Below, in pieces: positions 16,134 through 24,653 of a DNA stretch of 26,418 nucleotides. The position numbers were made by a program, and so were the translations under genes. Under the pieces are notes generated by a model, which was not told the origin of the DNA, searched no databases, and worked only from the letters and a program-made list of their open reading frames with translations. The stretch is from JAVKDP01 sp040222185 (GTDB lineage Bacteria > Bacteroidota > Rhodothermia > Balneolales > Balneolaceae): contig JAVKDP010000030.1 in NCBI GenBank assembly GCA_040222185.1, forward strand, positions 1 to 26,418. Reading direction: 5' to 3'. Within the stretch, counting starts at the first letter, position 1; the number at the start of each line of letters is the position of its first letter.

Positions 16134-18122
16134 ATGAAAAAGCTATTTATCCTGTTATTTATTTTAGCTCCGGCTATGGCATTCTCCCAAGAAGATGTAC
16201 CTAAATATGAATTCAGAGGTACATGGATGGCTACTGTTATAAATCTGGATTGGCCGCAAGCAGGTGGTATCCCGGTTAGATTTCAAAAAGAAGATCTTAT
16301 CAACAAATTAAATAAACTGGATGAAATAGGAATTAATATAGTTTTCTTTCAGATCAGAACTGAAGGGGATGCACTTTATGATTCTCCTATCGAGCCATGG
16401 TCAAAATATCTTACTGGAGAGGAAGGAAAAGCTCCTGACCCATATTGGGATCCGTTAGAATTTGCTATTGAAGAAGCTCACAAAAGAGGAATGGAGTTAC
16501 ACGCATGGTTGAATCCATACAGAGCAATGAGAACTATACCAAGTGACTTCACACAAAAGGCATTACCCGGATATGCAACAGAAGAAGATGTAGATGAAAG
16601 TTTAAAGCCATTTCTTCAAAAAGAATATGAAAAGGGTAAAAGAAAAAAGTTTGATACCAGCCAAAGAGATGAAAAACATGTTTCAAATACACATCCAGAA
16701 TGGCTGTTTGTGATGAATGATAATATTGCAATTATGAATCCCGGTTTGCCGGATGTAATTGATTACAATGTACAGATAGTAATGGATGTGGTGAACAGGT
16801 ATGATGTAGACGGAATTCATTTCGACGATTATTTCTATCCATATCCGTCAAATCATATGGGTTCAAGTGCCGCAAACGAAGCATTAGATGATAGCACTTT
16901 TATAAAATACCCACGTGGCTTTACTGATAAAGGTGACTGGCGACGAAATAATATCGATATTTTTGTAGAAGCACTTTATGACAGCATGCAAGTTGTTAAA
17001 CCGTGGGTTAAGTTTGGAATAAGTCCGTTTGGAATTTGGAAAAGTGGTGTGCCTGAAGGAATAAGTGGAATGAATGCGTATGAGGTTATTTACGGAGACG
17101 GAATTGCATGGCTACATGACAGAACTATTGATTATATCACCCCACAACTATATTGGGGAATAAACAGGTTCGGTCCATATGGTCAGGATTACAGAGCGCT
17201 TGCAAATTGGTGGGCAGACAGTGCTGCGGCTAATGAAAGACATATTTATCCGGGACATGCACTGTACAGAAGTGATTCTAACACCGGAGATGGCACTTAC
17301 TCAGCAACAGAAGTTCCTAAACAAGTCAGGATAAACCGTGAAAATCCTAAAATACAGGGTAGTGTATTTTTCAGAGAAAAAAATCTAACCGGTTTTTCAT
17401 CTAAAGGTTTTGCAGATACTTTAAGGAATAATTTTTATAAATATGATGCTCTACAGCCTATTATGGAGTGGAAAAGTATGGCTAAGCCGGAAACTCCCGA
17501 AAACCTCGTGGTGAACAGAGATTCGGAGACCGAATATATTTTTAATATTTCCTGGAGTCCTTCGTCCATAGATCAGATTACTAAATCCAATGCAAATAGC
17601 CATACAGACTCATTGGTTAAATATGCTGTTTACAGAGTAGATTCAGGAACGGCTCCGAGTGAAGCTGAGGAAATGACAAAGTACTATAACCTTATTGAAG
17701 TTACCGGGGATACTACTTTTACAGACATTACTCCGCCGTCGGAAAATGGGTATTGGTATTTTGTAACCGCCGCGAGTAGAAATAATGTAGAAAGTGATCC
17801 TACTCCTGCAGAAGAAGCAGGAATTGTTGTATCAACTGAGGAAGAATCTGAATTAGTAAAAGAATTTCAATTATCTCAAAACTATCCTAACCCATTTAAC
17901 CCAACAACAGTGATAAGCTTCAGATTGGCGGAAAGTGGCTTTACTACACTAAAAGTATATGATATGCTGGGTAGAGAAGTGTCAACTTTACTGAATGAAA
18001 ATATGACCTCAGGGACACATGATGTTTCTTTTAATGGTTCTAATCTCTCATCCGGTATCTATATCTATCAACTGAGTTCCAAAGGGAATACATTTACCCG
18101 TAGAATGACTTTGATCAAATAG
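16134..18122 (+). CDS. Secreted GHL10-family glycosyl hydrolase with FnIII and T9SS type-A sorting domain
   Basis: 662 residues. The signal peptide is about 1-19 (AFSQ). Residues about 24-430 form a GHL10 (DUF187) TIM barrel: EFRGTWMATV near the start, then FFQIRTEGDALYDS, the ELHAWLNPYRA block, DGIHFDDYFYP at 226-236 and FGISPFGIWKSG. The Escherichia coli relative DigH (YddW) cleaves denuded peptidoglycan glycan strands, so a peptidoglycan or related amino-sugar substrate is likely but not shown. An FnIII-like domain follows (about 460-565; ISWSPSS, YWYFVTAASRNN). The last 85 residues are a T9SS type-A sorting domain, about 80 percent identical by hand count to that of the next gene. It follows a terminator by 27 bases and precedes the phosphodiester glycosidase by 53. 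Confidence 0.92.
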   Translation: MKKLFILLFILAPAMAFSQEDVPKYEFRGTWMATVINLDWPQAGGIPVRFQKEDLINKLNKLDEIGINIVFFQIRTEGDALYDSPIEPWSKYLTGEEGKAPDPYWDPLEFAIEEAHKRGMELHAWLNPYRAMRTIPSDFTQKALPGYATEEDVDESLKPFLQKEYEKGKRKKFDTSQRDEKHVSNTHPEWLFVMNDNIAIMNPGLPDVIDYNVQIVMDVVNRYDVDGIHFDDYFYPYPSNHMGSSAANEALDDSTFIKYPRGFTDKGDWRRNNIDIFVEALYDSMQVVKPWVKFGISPFGIWKSGVPEGISGMNAYEVIYGDGIAWLHDRTIDYITPQLYWGINRFGPYGQDYRALANWWADSAAANERHIYPGHALYRSDSNTGDGTYSATEVPKQVRINRENPKIQGSVFFREKNLTGFSSKGFADTLRNNFYKYDALQPIMEWKSMAKPETPENLVVNRDSETEYIFNISWSPSSIDQITKSNANSHTDSLVKYAVYRVDSGTAPSEAEEMTKYYNLIEVTGDTTFTDITPPSENGYWYFVTAASRNNVESDPTPAEEAGIVVSTEEESELVKEFQLSQNYPNPFNPTTVISFRLAESGFTTLKVYDMLGREVSTLLNENMTSGTHDVSFNGSNLSSGIYIYQLSSKGNTFTRRMTLIK

Positions 18123-20605
18123 TTTCTCACGAGGTTTATTGCAAATGAAGTTCTTTTAATTCTTATTTATTAAATATGAATAAATTTCTATGCCTGTCAA
18201 TTTTCTTATTAGTTCCTGCATCTGTTTTTTCACAGGTTGAGTTCGATACTGTTAATGTCAAACAAATTGGTGAAGGGGCATTTCATTACTCTATAGTTGC
18301 ACCATCAGTGCCTTGGACTCTGGAAGTAGTTGAGTTCGACCTTACCAGTGGAATTTATAGCTTGGAAACTGTAAAAGCACAGGACAGATTAGCCGCTTAT
18401 GAAAAAACAAGCTCAATGTCTGCCCGAAAATCTGTGCCCGGTCATGAAATAATTGCTGCTATTAACGGAGATTTCTATAGTGGAGGAACTCCTACAAATT
18501 TACAGGTTCTGAATGGTGAAATTTTAACAAAGCCTATAAACAGAGAGGTATTTGGATATTCCAACAATGCTGAAATGTTTATAAATACCACCAGTTATGA
18601 TGGTGTGTTGAAAATTGGTGAAACTACTAACACTATCAGCAATGTAAACAGAGTAAGAAACAGCAATGATATAATTTTCTATAATCATTTTTTTGGGTCC
18701 AGTACTGCTACTAATAATTTCGGAACGGAATTAACTTTAAAGGCTATTGATCCCTGGATTGTTAACGGAGAAGTAAGAACAGTTGTAGTTTCCAAATCTG
18801 TAAATGAAGGGAACTCCAGTCTTACAGATTCCACTTTCGTGCTTTCAGGACATGGATCCGGTGCAACTATTTTAAATGGAGTCTCTCCGGGTGATACATT
18901 AACTATCAATCATAAAATTTCTCCCGCTACTGATGCATTAATGGATGCTGTTGGTGGTAGTGCTAAGTTTCTGAACAATGGAGTAAATCAAGGAAATTGG
19001 CCCGAAAGACATCCCAGATCTGCACTCGGGTTTAATGCGGATACAACTAAGTTCTATTTGGTGACGGTTGATGGAAGGCAATCGACCAGTGCCGGTATGA
19101 CACTTACTGAATTAGGTGATTTTATGTTAGGGATTGGAGCTTATAATGCTCTGAATCTTGACGGAGGAGGATCAACCACTTTAGTAGTTCATAATGAAGT
19201 TGCCAATTCCCCTTCAGATGGAGCAGGAGAAAGGTCAGTCGCCAATGCTTTGATGTTGGTTTCGAATAAGCAGAAAACTGGGAGTCTGCAACGGTTAAAT
19301 ATCGATCCTTCAATCAAAAAAATATACAGAGATCAAAGCTTTACATATAAAGTACAAGGCACAGATGAGAACTACTTTCCGGCAGACTTTAATACAGAGG
19401 ATCTTACATTTTCTCTAAGTGAAGGTTTTGATGCTGAAATTTCTGATACAGGACTATTTACAGCAGGCAACAATCCTGATACAGGTTTTGTGTTTGTGGA
19501 ATACAATGGCTATAAAGATTCATCTTTGGTTGAGATCAAAGGAATAATGAGTTTTAATTTATTTCCTGAACAAGCTGTAACGGATGATAATCAGGACCTT
19601 GTGTTTTTTAATAAATCATTTGACAGTGATGGAGTATCTCAATCAGTTTCCAATACCAACGTAACTTGGGAAGTTGAAGATGAAAACATAGGAACCATAG
19701 AAAATGGAGTTTTTAAAGGCTTGGCTGAAGGAGTTACTAATGTTATCGGGACTTTTGATGGAGTCTCAGACACATCTCAAGTTGAGGTTCAAGTCGGGAG
19801 CGGTATAACGAAGATAGAGGATTTTGAAAGCATTGAAGGGATTTCATTAGATGGTGAAAATATAGATCTCGCTAATTCATCAGTCAGCACTACAGACAAC
19901 ATATTCTCAGAAGGAGAGAAAGCTTTAAAAATCGACTACCAGTTTACCTATGCAGGTACGCCAAGCACGTGGGCGTATGTAAGAACCAATATCCCTGTTT
20001 TTGGAGTTCCTGATACTATCATAATTGATGGACTTACCGATGGAAAACAGCATTTGATGGACGCTATCCTTACAGATGATAATGGTGAAGAGTTCACGAT
20101 CAGACTAAAAAGATATGCTGATAATACAGATTTCGAGGAGTATTACCTTTCTATGGAAAATGTTCAGGCTACAGATCCATTTAGCAGCTACTATTATCCT
20201 ATTACAATTACGGGTATTGGGATCAAATTGAAGTCTGAGCAACAAACAGGAGAAACCTATTCCGGCTCGATTTATTTCGACAATATGAGGTTAAGTTATC
20301 CGAAAAATTTAAGCGTGTCGATAGAAGAAATGCCTGATATTCCTAAGGAAAGTAAATTAGACCAGAATTATCCTAATCCATTCAATCCAAGTACGGTTAT
20401 TAGTTTCAGTCTAGCGAAAAGCGGGTATACCACACTTAAGATATATGATATCCTTGGAAGAGAGGTTTTAACACTTCTGAATGAAAATTTGAGCTCAGGA
20501 TCACATAATATATCTTTTGATGGCTCTAATCTTTCATCAGGTATATATATTTACCAACTGAGTTCCAAAGGGAATACCATTACACGAAGAATGACCTTGA
20601 TTAAG
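17865..20605 (+). repeat. Near-duplicate T9SS sorting-domain coding segments in adjacent genes
   Basis: The last 85 codons of the GHL10 gene (17865-18119) and of the phosphodiester glycosidase gene (20351-20605) encode domains matching at 68 of 85 positions by hand count. Within them 23 bases are identical (18069-18091 and 20555-20577). The corresponding domain of the propeller gene matches at about 47 of 85. Only the two terminal segments repeat; the sequence between them does not. Confidence 0.8.
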
Positions 20606-20608
20606 TAA
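18176..20608 (+). CDS. Secreted phosphodiester glycosidase (NAGPA/DUF2233 family) with Ig-like, beta-sandwich and T9SS sorting domains
   Basis: 810 residues. The signal peptide is about 1-20 (VFSQ). The catalytic domain, about 60-365, shows the family marks AAINGDFYSGGTPTNLQVLN, HPRSALGFN (around residue 280) and NLDGGGSTT (327-335). In animals the related enzyme removes GlcNAc from GlcNAc-1-phospho-mannose, and bacterial members are thought to act on sugar phosphodiesters. About 367-545 contain bacterial Ig-like (BIG2-type) domains, and about 550-705 a lectin-like beta-sandwich ending in IYFDNMRLSYP. The final 85 residues are a T9SS type-A sorting domain. It is probably surface-attached. It ends the plus-strand cluster, 38 bases from a convergent gene. 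The substrate is unknown, but the pairing with a GHL10 enzyme points to amino-sugar polymers. Confidence 0.92.
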   Translation: MNKFLCLSIFLLVPASVFSQVEFDTVNVKQIGEGAFHYSIVAPSVPWTLEVVEFDLTSGIYSLETVKAQDRLAAYEKTSSMSARKSVPGHEIIAAINGDFYSGGTPTNLQVLNGEILTKPINREVFGYSNNAEMFINTTSYDGVLKIGETTNTISNVNRVRNSNDIIFYNHFFGSSTATNNFGTELTLKAIDPWIVNGEVRTVVVSKSVNEGNSSLTDSTFVLSGHGSGATILNGVSPGDTLTINHKISPATDALMDAVGGSAKFLNNGVNQGNWPERHPRSALGFNADTTKFYLVTVDGRQSTSAGMTLTELGDFMLGIGAYNALNLDGGGSTTLVVHNEVANSPSDGAGERSVANALMLVSNKQKTGSLQRLNIDPSIKKIYRDQSFTYKVQGTDENYFPADFNTEDLTFSLSEGFDAEISDTGLFTAGNNPDTGFVFVEYNGYKDSSLVEIKGIMSFNLFPEQAVTDDNQDLVFFNKSFDSDGVSQSVSNTNVTWEVEDENIGTIENGVFKGLAEGVTNVIGTFDGVSDTSQVEVQVGSGITKIEDFESIEGISLDGENIDLANSSVSTTDNIFSEGEKALKIDYQFTYAGTPSTWAYVRTNIPVFGVPDTIIIDGLTDGKQHLMDAILTDDNGEEFTIRLKRYADNTDFEEYYLSMENVQATDPFSSYYYPITITGIGIKLKSEQQTGETYSGSIYFDNMRLSYPKNLSVSIEEMPDIPKESKLDQNYPNPFNPSTVISFSLAKSGYTTLKIYDILGREVLTLLNENLSSGSHNISFDGSNLSSGIYIYQLSSKGNTITRRMTLIK

Positions 20609-20646
20609 CGTAAGTTAGAACGATGCTTAATCAGGATTTTCAGTAT

Positions 20647-21807
20647 CTACACTTTAATAATAATATTCTTTTTCCTCATCCAGTGGGCTAATCCCCAAAA
20701 AAGAAGTATCCACATTATAGCATATAAGATTGAGGCATTAATAGGTGAAGCAATTGACTTGAGTACTACTTCATAGATCCAACCTTTTACAGAGTACGTT
20801 GCATCGCCGTAGTTGAAAGTAATCATCCCTAAAATCCGGGCAATAATTCCGCTTAAGAAGAAAACGGTTATTGCATTCAATCCAAAAGCGACTCCCCAGT
20901 CAGTGAATTTTTGTTTTTCTCTCACATCTAAAAACCAGTAGCATAATCCAAAAATACACATGGCTTGTCCACCGGTGAAAAGAGCATAAGAACTGGTCCA
21001 TATGTTTTTATTGATAGGAAAGACCCAACTCCAGATGTAACCGATTATAATTAGAACAAATCCCCAAATAAAGAAATGAAGTGTTCTTGAGCTTTCGGAT
21101 TCGTGATCTTTCATTAATATTCTGCCTGTCCAAATTCCTATCAAAGTAGTTCCTATAGCAGGTAGAGTGCTTAGCAATCCCTCAGGATCCCAGTTTTCTT
21201 TCCAGGTATGTCCGGATAAAGTGAGTTGATCAATATAAGCAGCAAGATTACCTTCGGGGTTGTCGATAGCTCCCGCTCCGAATCCCGGAACAGGTATTCC
21301 AATCATCAGAATCCAATACCCTATCAATAAACCTGCAAGGGTGTACATTTGGGTTTTTGGTTTGGTATATAGAAATAAGACACTTCCGATAGCATAACAC
21401 ACAGCAATTCTTTGCAAAACACCGGGAATTCTGATATCAATCAGGTTTGAATGAAGCCCGAATTCCGGAGAAAAAGTCAAATACGGAAATGCCGTTAAAG
21501 CCAGACCTAATCCAAATATTTTGGCAGCTCTTATTAAAGTCTTTTTTAAAAGGTCAGAATCATGAGCTCCTTTATTTCTGGCTTTGGTGAATGCCAGCAC
21601 AATGGAAACACCTACAATGAATAAGAAAAAAGGAAAAATCAGGTCGGTTGGAGTCCAGCCATGCCAGGGAGCGTGTTTTAAAGGTCCATAGATATGAGAC
21701 CATGATCCGGGATTGTTAACAAGTATCATGGCAGCAACAGTTGCTCCTCTGAAAAAATCCAAAGAAACTAATCGTTTACCCGAAGAAATACCGCTGATTG
21801 AGGTCAT
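20647..21807 (-). CDS. HGSNAT/NagX-like multi-spanning membrane acetyltransferase (DUF5009-type)
   Basis: 386 residues with roughly ten membrane helices. The N-terminal block has the family signature: RLVSLDFFRGATVAAMILVN, then KHAPWHGWTPTDLIFPFFLF. The His at residue 45 (in KHAPWHG) lines up with the active-site His of human heparan-alpha-glucosaminide N-acetyltransferase (KHASWNG), which transfers acetyl groups from acetyl-CoA across a membrane to terminal glucosamine. Bacterial relatives (often called NagX) occur in N-acetylglucosamine utilisation clusters. It therefore probably acetylates or handles glucosamine-containing fragments at the inner membrane. It is divergent from the GlcNAc-kinase-like gene with a 100-base gap, and convergent with the T9SS cargo cluster. 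The biochemical role in bacteria is not settled. Confidence 0.88.
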   Translation of the reverse strand: MTSISGISSGKRLVSLDFFRGATVAAMILVNNPGSWSHIYGPLKHAPWHGWTPTDLIFPFFLFIVGVSIVLAFTKARNKGAHDSDLLKKTLIRAAKIFGLGLALTAFPYLTFSPEFGLHSNLIDIRIPGVLQRIAVCYAIGSVLFLYTKPKTQMYTLAGLLIGYWILMIGIPVPGFGAGAIDNPEGNLAAYIDQLTLSGHTWKENWDPEGLLSTLPAIGTTLIGIWTGRILMKDHESESSRTLHFFIWGFVLIIIGYIWSWVFPINKNIWTSSYALFTGGQAMCIFGLCYWFLDVREKQKFTDWGVAFGLNAITVFFLSGIIARILGMITFNYGDATYSVKGWIYEVVLKSIASPINASILYAIMWILLFWGLAHWMRKKNIIIKV

Positions 21808-21831
21808 ATAAATTAAATTATTTTCGGAATG

Positions 21832-21878
21832 TACTTAAAAATTATTCTTAATGTGGTAATGAAATAATGTGTTAAGTA
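21832..21878. promoter_or_regulatory. Short inverted repeat in the divergent promoter region
   Basis: TACTTAA (21832-21838) and TTAAGTA (21872-21878) are exact complements in the 100-base gap between the divergent acetyltransferase and kinase genes, a natural place for a shared operator. The AT-rich arms are short, so chance is quite possible. Confidence 0.25.
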
Positions 21879-21907
21879 TCTTCAATAAAATTTAACAAAA
21901 AATATAA

Positions 21908-22747
21908 ATGAGCATTTTAATAGCTGACAGTGGTTCGACAAAAACGGAATGGGTTTTAGTAAAACAAGAGGGCAAGGAATTTTTTAAAAGTGACGGATTA
22001 AATCCTTATTTCAGAACACACGGACAGCTTTCTGAAGCTATTAAAAATGGAGTTAAAACCAGTTTAAATAACACCCGGGTAGATGAGATTTTCTTCTATG
22101 GTTCAGGTAGTGGGAATGAATCCAGAAAGGCAATACTTCAGAATGCAATAAGAGAGAATTTTCCGGATTCTGATATTCATATTGAAAGTGACATGCTTGG
22201 AGCTGCTATCGCTTGTTTTGGTAAAAAGGAGGGAGTTGCCTGCATTTTAGGAACAGGTTCAAATTCATGTGTGTATGATGGCGAAAAGATCGTGAAATCA
22301 ATTCCCTCACTAGGATTTGTTTTCGGAGATGAAGGAAGCGGTGGATATTTCGGAAAGCGAATTCTGAATGCATATTACTATAAAACTATGCCGGAAGATC
22401 TGAGAAAGGCTCTGGAAGAAACAAGTGATATGTCGTTAGAAAGTGTACTGCATAAGATCTATGAAGAGCCACAGGCTAACAGATTTGTGGCTTCTTTCTC
22501 AAAGATTTTGGGTGATTACAGAGATCATCCGTTTATAACGAATATGGTAAGAAGGGGATTTGAAGCTTTTGCGGATAAACAACTTAGCTATTTCGAAGAA
22601 TCGAAAGAAAAGAAGATAGGCTTTGTTGGATCAATAGCTTCAGTTTACCAGGAAATACTTGAAGAGGTGCTATCTGAGCGAGGCATGGATCTCTCTATCG
22701 TGGTACGCAAGCCGCTTGACAGATTGGTAGATTTCCATACTTCCTGA
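21908..22747 (+). CDS. N-acetylglucosamine kinase-like protein (BadF/BadG/BcrA/BcrD ATPase family)
   Basis: 279 residues, the usual size for the Bacteroidota members. An actin-like ATPase fold is shown by the phosphate-1 motif ADSGSTKTEW (6-15), IESDMLGAA with a likely catalytic Asp95, the phosphate-2 motif CILGTGSNS (112-120) and GDEGSGGYFGK (140-150), followed by VGSIASVYQEIL near the C-terminus. It lacks a signal peptide and is cytoplasmic. It would phosphorylate N-acetylglucosamine (or glucosamine/MurNAc, which relatives such as MurK accept) using ATP. With the neighbouring acetyltransferase and secreted glycosidases it forms the cytoplasmic end of an amino-sugar salvage route. Exact sugar preference cannot be read from the sequence. 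Confidence 0.9.
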   Translation: MSILIADSGSTKTEWVLVKQEGKEFFKSDGLNPYFRTHGQLSEAIKNGVKTSLNNTRVDEIFFYGSGSGNESRKAILQNAIRENFPDSDIHIESDMLGAAIACFGKKEGVACILGTGSNSCVYDGEKIVKSIPSLGFVFGDEGSGGYFGKRILNAYYYKTMPEDLRKALEETSDMSLESVLHKIYEEPQANRFVASFSKILGDYRDHPFITNMVRRGFEAFADKQLSYFEESKEKKIGFVGSIASVYQEILEEVLSERGMDLSIVVRKPLDRLVDFHTS

Positions 22748-22769
22748 ATTTCTTCGGAGACAGGTTGGT

Positions 22770-24020
22770 CTAGATTTTAACTTCTTTTAAGTGAACACAA
22801 TAGTTTTTGACAACAGGCTCTGTTAAAGCGATTATATTTTTGGTGTCCGCAGCTTTGGAAAATTCCACTGCATTATCGTTTTCTAAGATCCAAATGCTCT
22901 CGTTTTGGTATTTGTAAGCCTCGGAATAGCTTTGATCAAAACTATAAAAATAAGAAGCAGATTCATCATCATGTGGTAAACCCAGCTTTTTTAAATTCAG
23001 TTTAGTCTGTTTTTTAATGTTCTCATGATCTTTTTCAGAGGGCGAGTTTTCAAAGAAAGTGGTTCTGAATAAGCTTCGGTTCAAAAAGCGGTTGCAGAGT
23101 TCAGCAAGGATATTGTCACTGCTTTGGGTCCAGAACTTTATATTTAAATAGATGTCGTAGTCATCTAGAGAGGTATATGCTTTAATCATCTTACCGGTGA
23201 TTTGTTTTTTAGCAGAAGGCTGATCTTGCATAAAGTATCGCAGACTATCAGAGGCAAAATCCAGTTCGTAACCGGAGTCTAACAAATCCCGAATCCTTTT
23301 AAATACAGCTCTTATTAAGGCATCAGCACTTAGTACCGTTTTGTGTAAATAAACTTGCATATACATCAATCTTCGGGCTATGATGTAGTTTTCGATCGCA
23401 TAAATTCCTTTTTTTTCTATTACAATGTTTCCCTTATGGACACGCATCGTTTTCAGAATTCTGTTTATACCAATACGACCTTCAGAAACACCGGTAAAGA
23501 AACTGTCTCTGCTCAGATAATCCAACCTGTCCAGATCAAGCTGTGAAGAAATGAGTTGATGCAGAAACTTCTTTTTATATTGATTGGTGAATATAGCTAT
23601 TGCCGTGTCCAGTTCTCCCTCAAATTCCTTATTGAGTTCTTTCATGATGGCTAAACTCATTTGCTCATGATTGAAGTCTTTGATCAAGGTGTGTTCCAAA
23701 GTGTGAGATAGGGGACCATGACCAACATCATGAAGCAATATTGCAATTAAAGTCCCTTCATATTCTTTTTTGGTGATGGTTGTATCTTTTTCCAGAAGAT
23801 TATTCAGTACACGTTTAGCTAATTCAAGCGCACCTAATGCATGTGAAAATCTTGAATGCTCCGCTGCCGGAAAAACCAGATAGCCCAATCCAAGTTGACG
23901 AATTCTTCTCAATCGCTGGAGGTATGGATGGTCAATCAGTCTTAGAATGATTCCTTTTGGAACGGTGATGAATCCATGTACTGGGTCATTGAAAATTTTG
24001 TACCTGGTGCTTTTATCCAT
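22770..24020 (-). CDS. HD-domain phosphohydrolase (SAMHD1/dGTPase-like)
   Basis: 416 residues. The N-terminal half is a classic HD domain: DPVHGFI at 12-18, RLRRIRQLG, then EHSRFSHALG (His60), LLHDVGHGPLSH (His97, Asp98) and a late metal-binding Asp in LDLDRLDYLSRD (162-164). These residues match the metal ligands of SAMHD1-type dNTP triphosphohydrolases. The C-terminal half is helical and less conserved. It is cytoplasmic and probably hydrolyses nucleotides, but many bacterial relatives are untested. Its start overlaps the end of the thioesterase gene by 8 bases, so the two are translationally coupled. It converges on the kinase gene with a 22-base gap and no visible terminator. Confidence 0.9.
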   Translation of the reverse strand: MDKSTRYKIFNDPVHGFITVPKGIILRLIDHPYLQRLRRIRQLGLGYLVFPAAEHSRFSHALGALELAKRVLNNLLEKDTTITKKEYEGTLIAILLHDVGHGPLSHTLEHTLIKDFNHEQMSLAIMKELNKEFEGELDTAIAIFTNQYKKKFLHQLISSQLDLDRLDYLSRDSFFTGVSEGRIGINRILKTMRVHKGNIVIEKKGIYAIENYIIARRLMYMQVYLHKTVLSADALIRAVFKRIRDLLDSGYELDFASDSLRYFMQDQPSAKKQITGKMIKAYTSLDDYDIYLNIKFWTQSSDNILAELCNRFLNRSLFRTTFFENSPSEKDHENIKKQTKLNLKKLGLPHDDESASYFYSFDQSYSEAYKYQNESIWILENDNAVEFSKAADTKNIIALTEPVVKNYCVHLKEVKI

Positions 24021-24459
24021 CTTGATCAGTTTTTATGAGCATGGCTTCCAGGTTCTGAATTTCAGGTAGTTTTACCGGTCGTTGTTTATTCACATCGAAC
24101 CAAACTCCGGTAGTTTGAGCAACACTCATTAGCTTTTTAGATTCTTTGTTATAAATAGCCTGATAGGTATCCAGACTGGAATTACCAACTTTCAGAATGC
24201 CGGTTCCTATTAAGATGGTGTTGGGAAATTTGATCTGACCAAGATATTCAATTTCAGAACGAACCATCACAAAAGAACGTCCTTCGTAATACTCTTTACT
24301 CATTTCGAAATATTCACCCAGAAAACGTAATCGGGACTCTTCGTAATAAGTACTGAATGTTGCATTATTGACATGCTGAAGTGAATCTACATCACTGAAT
24401 CGTACAGTTAGCTCATGCCAATGGTAAAAGAAATCGGAATCGTAGTCAGGTTTGATCAT
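24013..24459 (-). CDS. Hotdog-fold acyl-CoA thioesterase (YbgC/4HBT family)
   Basis: 148 residues, typical for the family. The active-site block reads VRFSDVDSLQHVNNATFSTYYEESR. Asp25, the second Asp of DVD, aligns with the catalytic Asp of Pseudomonas 4-hydroxybenzoyl-CoA thioesterase. Later strands (RSFVMVRSEIEYLGQIKFPN, then a G-T-G-I and YQAIYNKES) complete the hotdog fold. It would hydrolyse an acyl-CoA in the cytoplasm; the acyl group cannot be told. First gene of a two-gene operon with the HD protein, whose start overlaps its end. The region upstream carries the degenerate 7-bp arrays. Confidence 0.9.
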   Translation of the reverse strand: MIKPDYDSDFFYHWHELTVRFSDVDSLQHVNNATFSTYYEESRLRFLGEYFEMSKEYYEGRSFVMVRSEIEYLGQIKFPNTILIGTGILKVGNSSLDTYQAIYNKESKKLMSVAQTTGVWFDVNKQRPVKLPEIQNLEAMLIKTDQDG

Positions 24460-24653
24460 GCTTTTAAATTAGGAATCAATGAATTTCGAATATTGAATAC
24501 TGAATATCGAAGTATCATTCATTCTTTTAAAATTTAATTATCAAAATATAGGCAGTTCAATATTCATTATTCCTTGTTGAATATTCAATATTATATACTT
24601 CTTTCGTTATATTCGATGCTAAATTAATTTAAGATAATTACAACGATACAGGC
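24460..24653. repeat. Divergent intergenic region with two inverted degenerate 7-bp arrays
   Basis: Very AT-rich spacer between the divergent thioesterase and M42 genes. At 24481-24515 five 7-base units run in phase: GAATTTC, GAATATT, GAATACT, GAATATC, GAAGTAT. At 24559-24593 the other strand carries the same kind of unit in phase (read on the minus strand: TAATATT, GAATATT, CAACAAG, GAATAAT, GAATATT). The two arrays therefore face each other about 43 bases apart, and the segment could fold as an imperfect cruciform. The two divergent promoters should also lie here, but no clear -33/-7 pair was identified. Confidence 0.6.

Noticed and set aside
23355..23546. Plus-strand frame opposite the HD-domain gene
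   Set aside because: Antisense shadow of a clearly conserved gene, with no start signal and no recognisable content.
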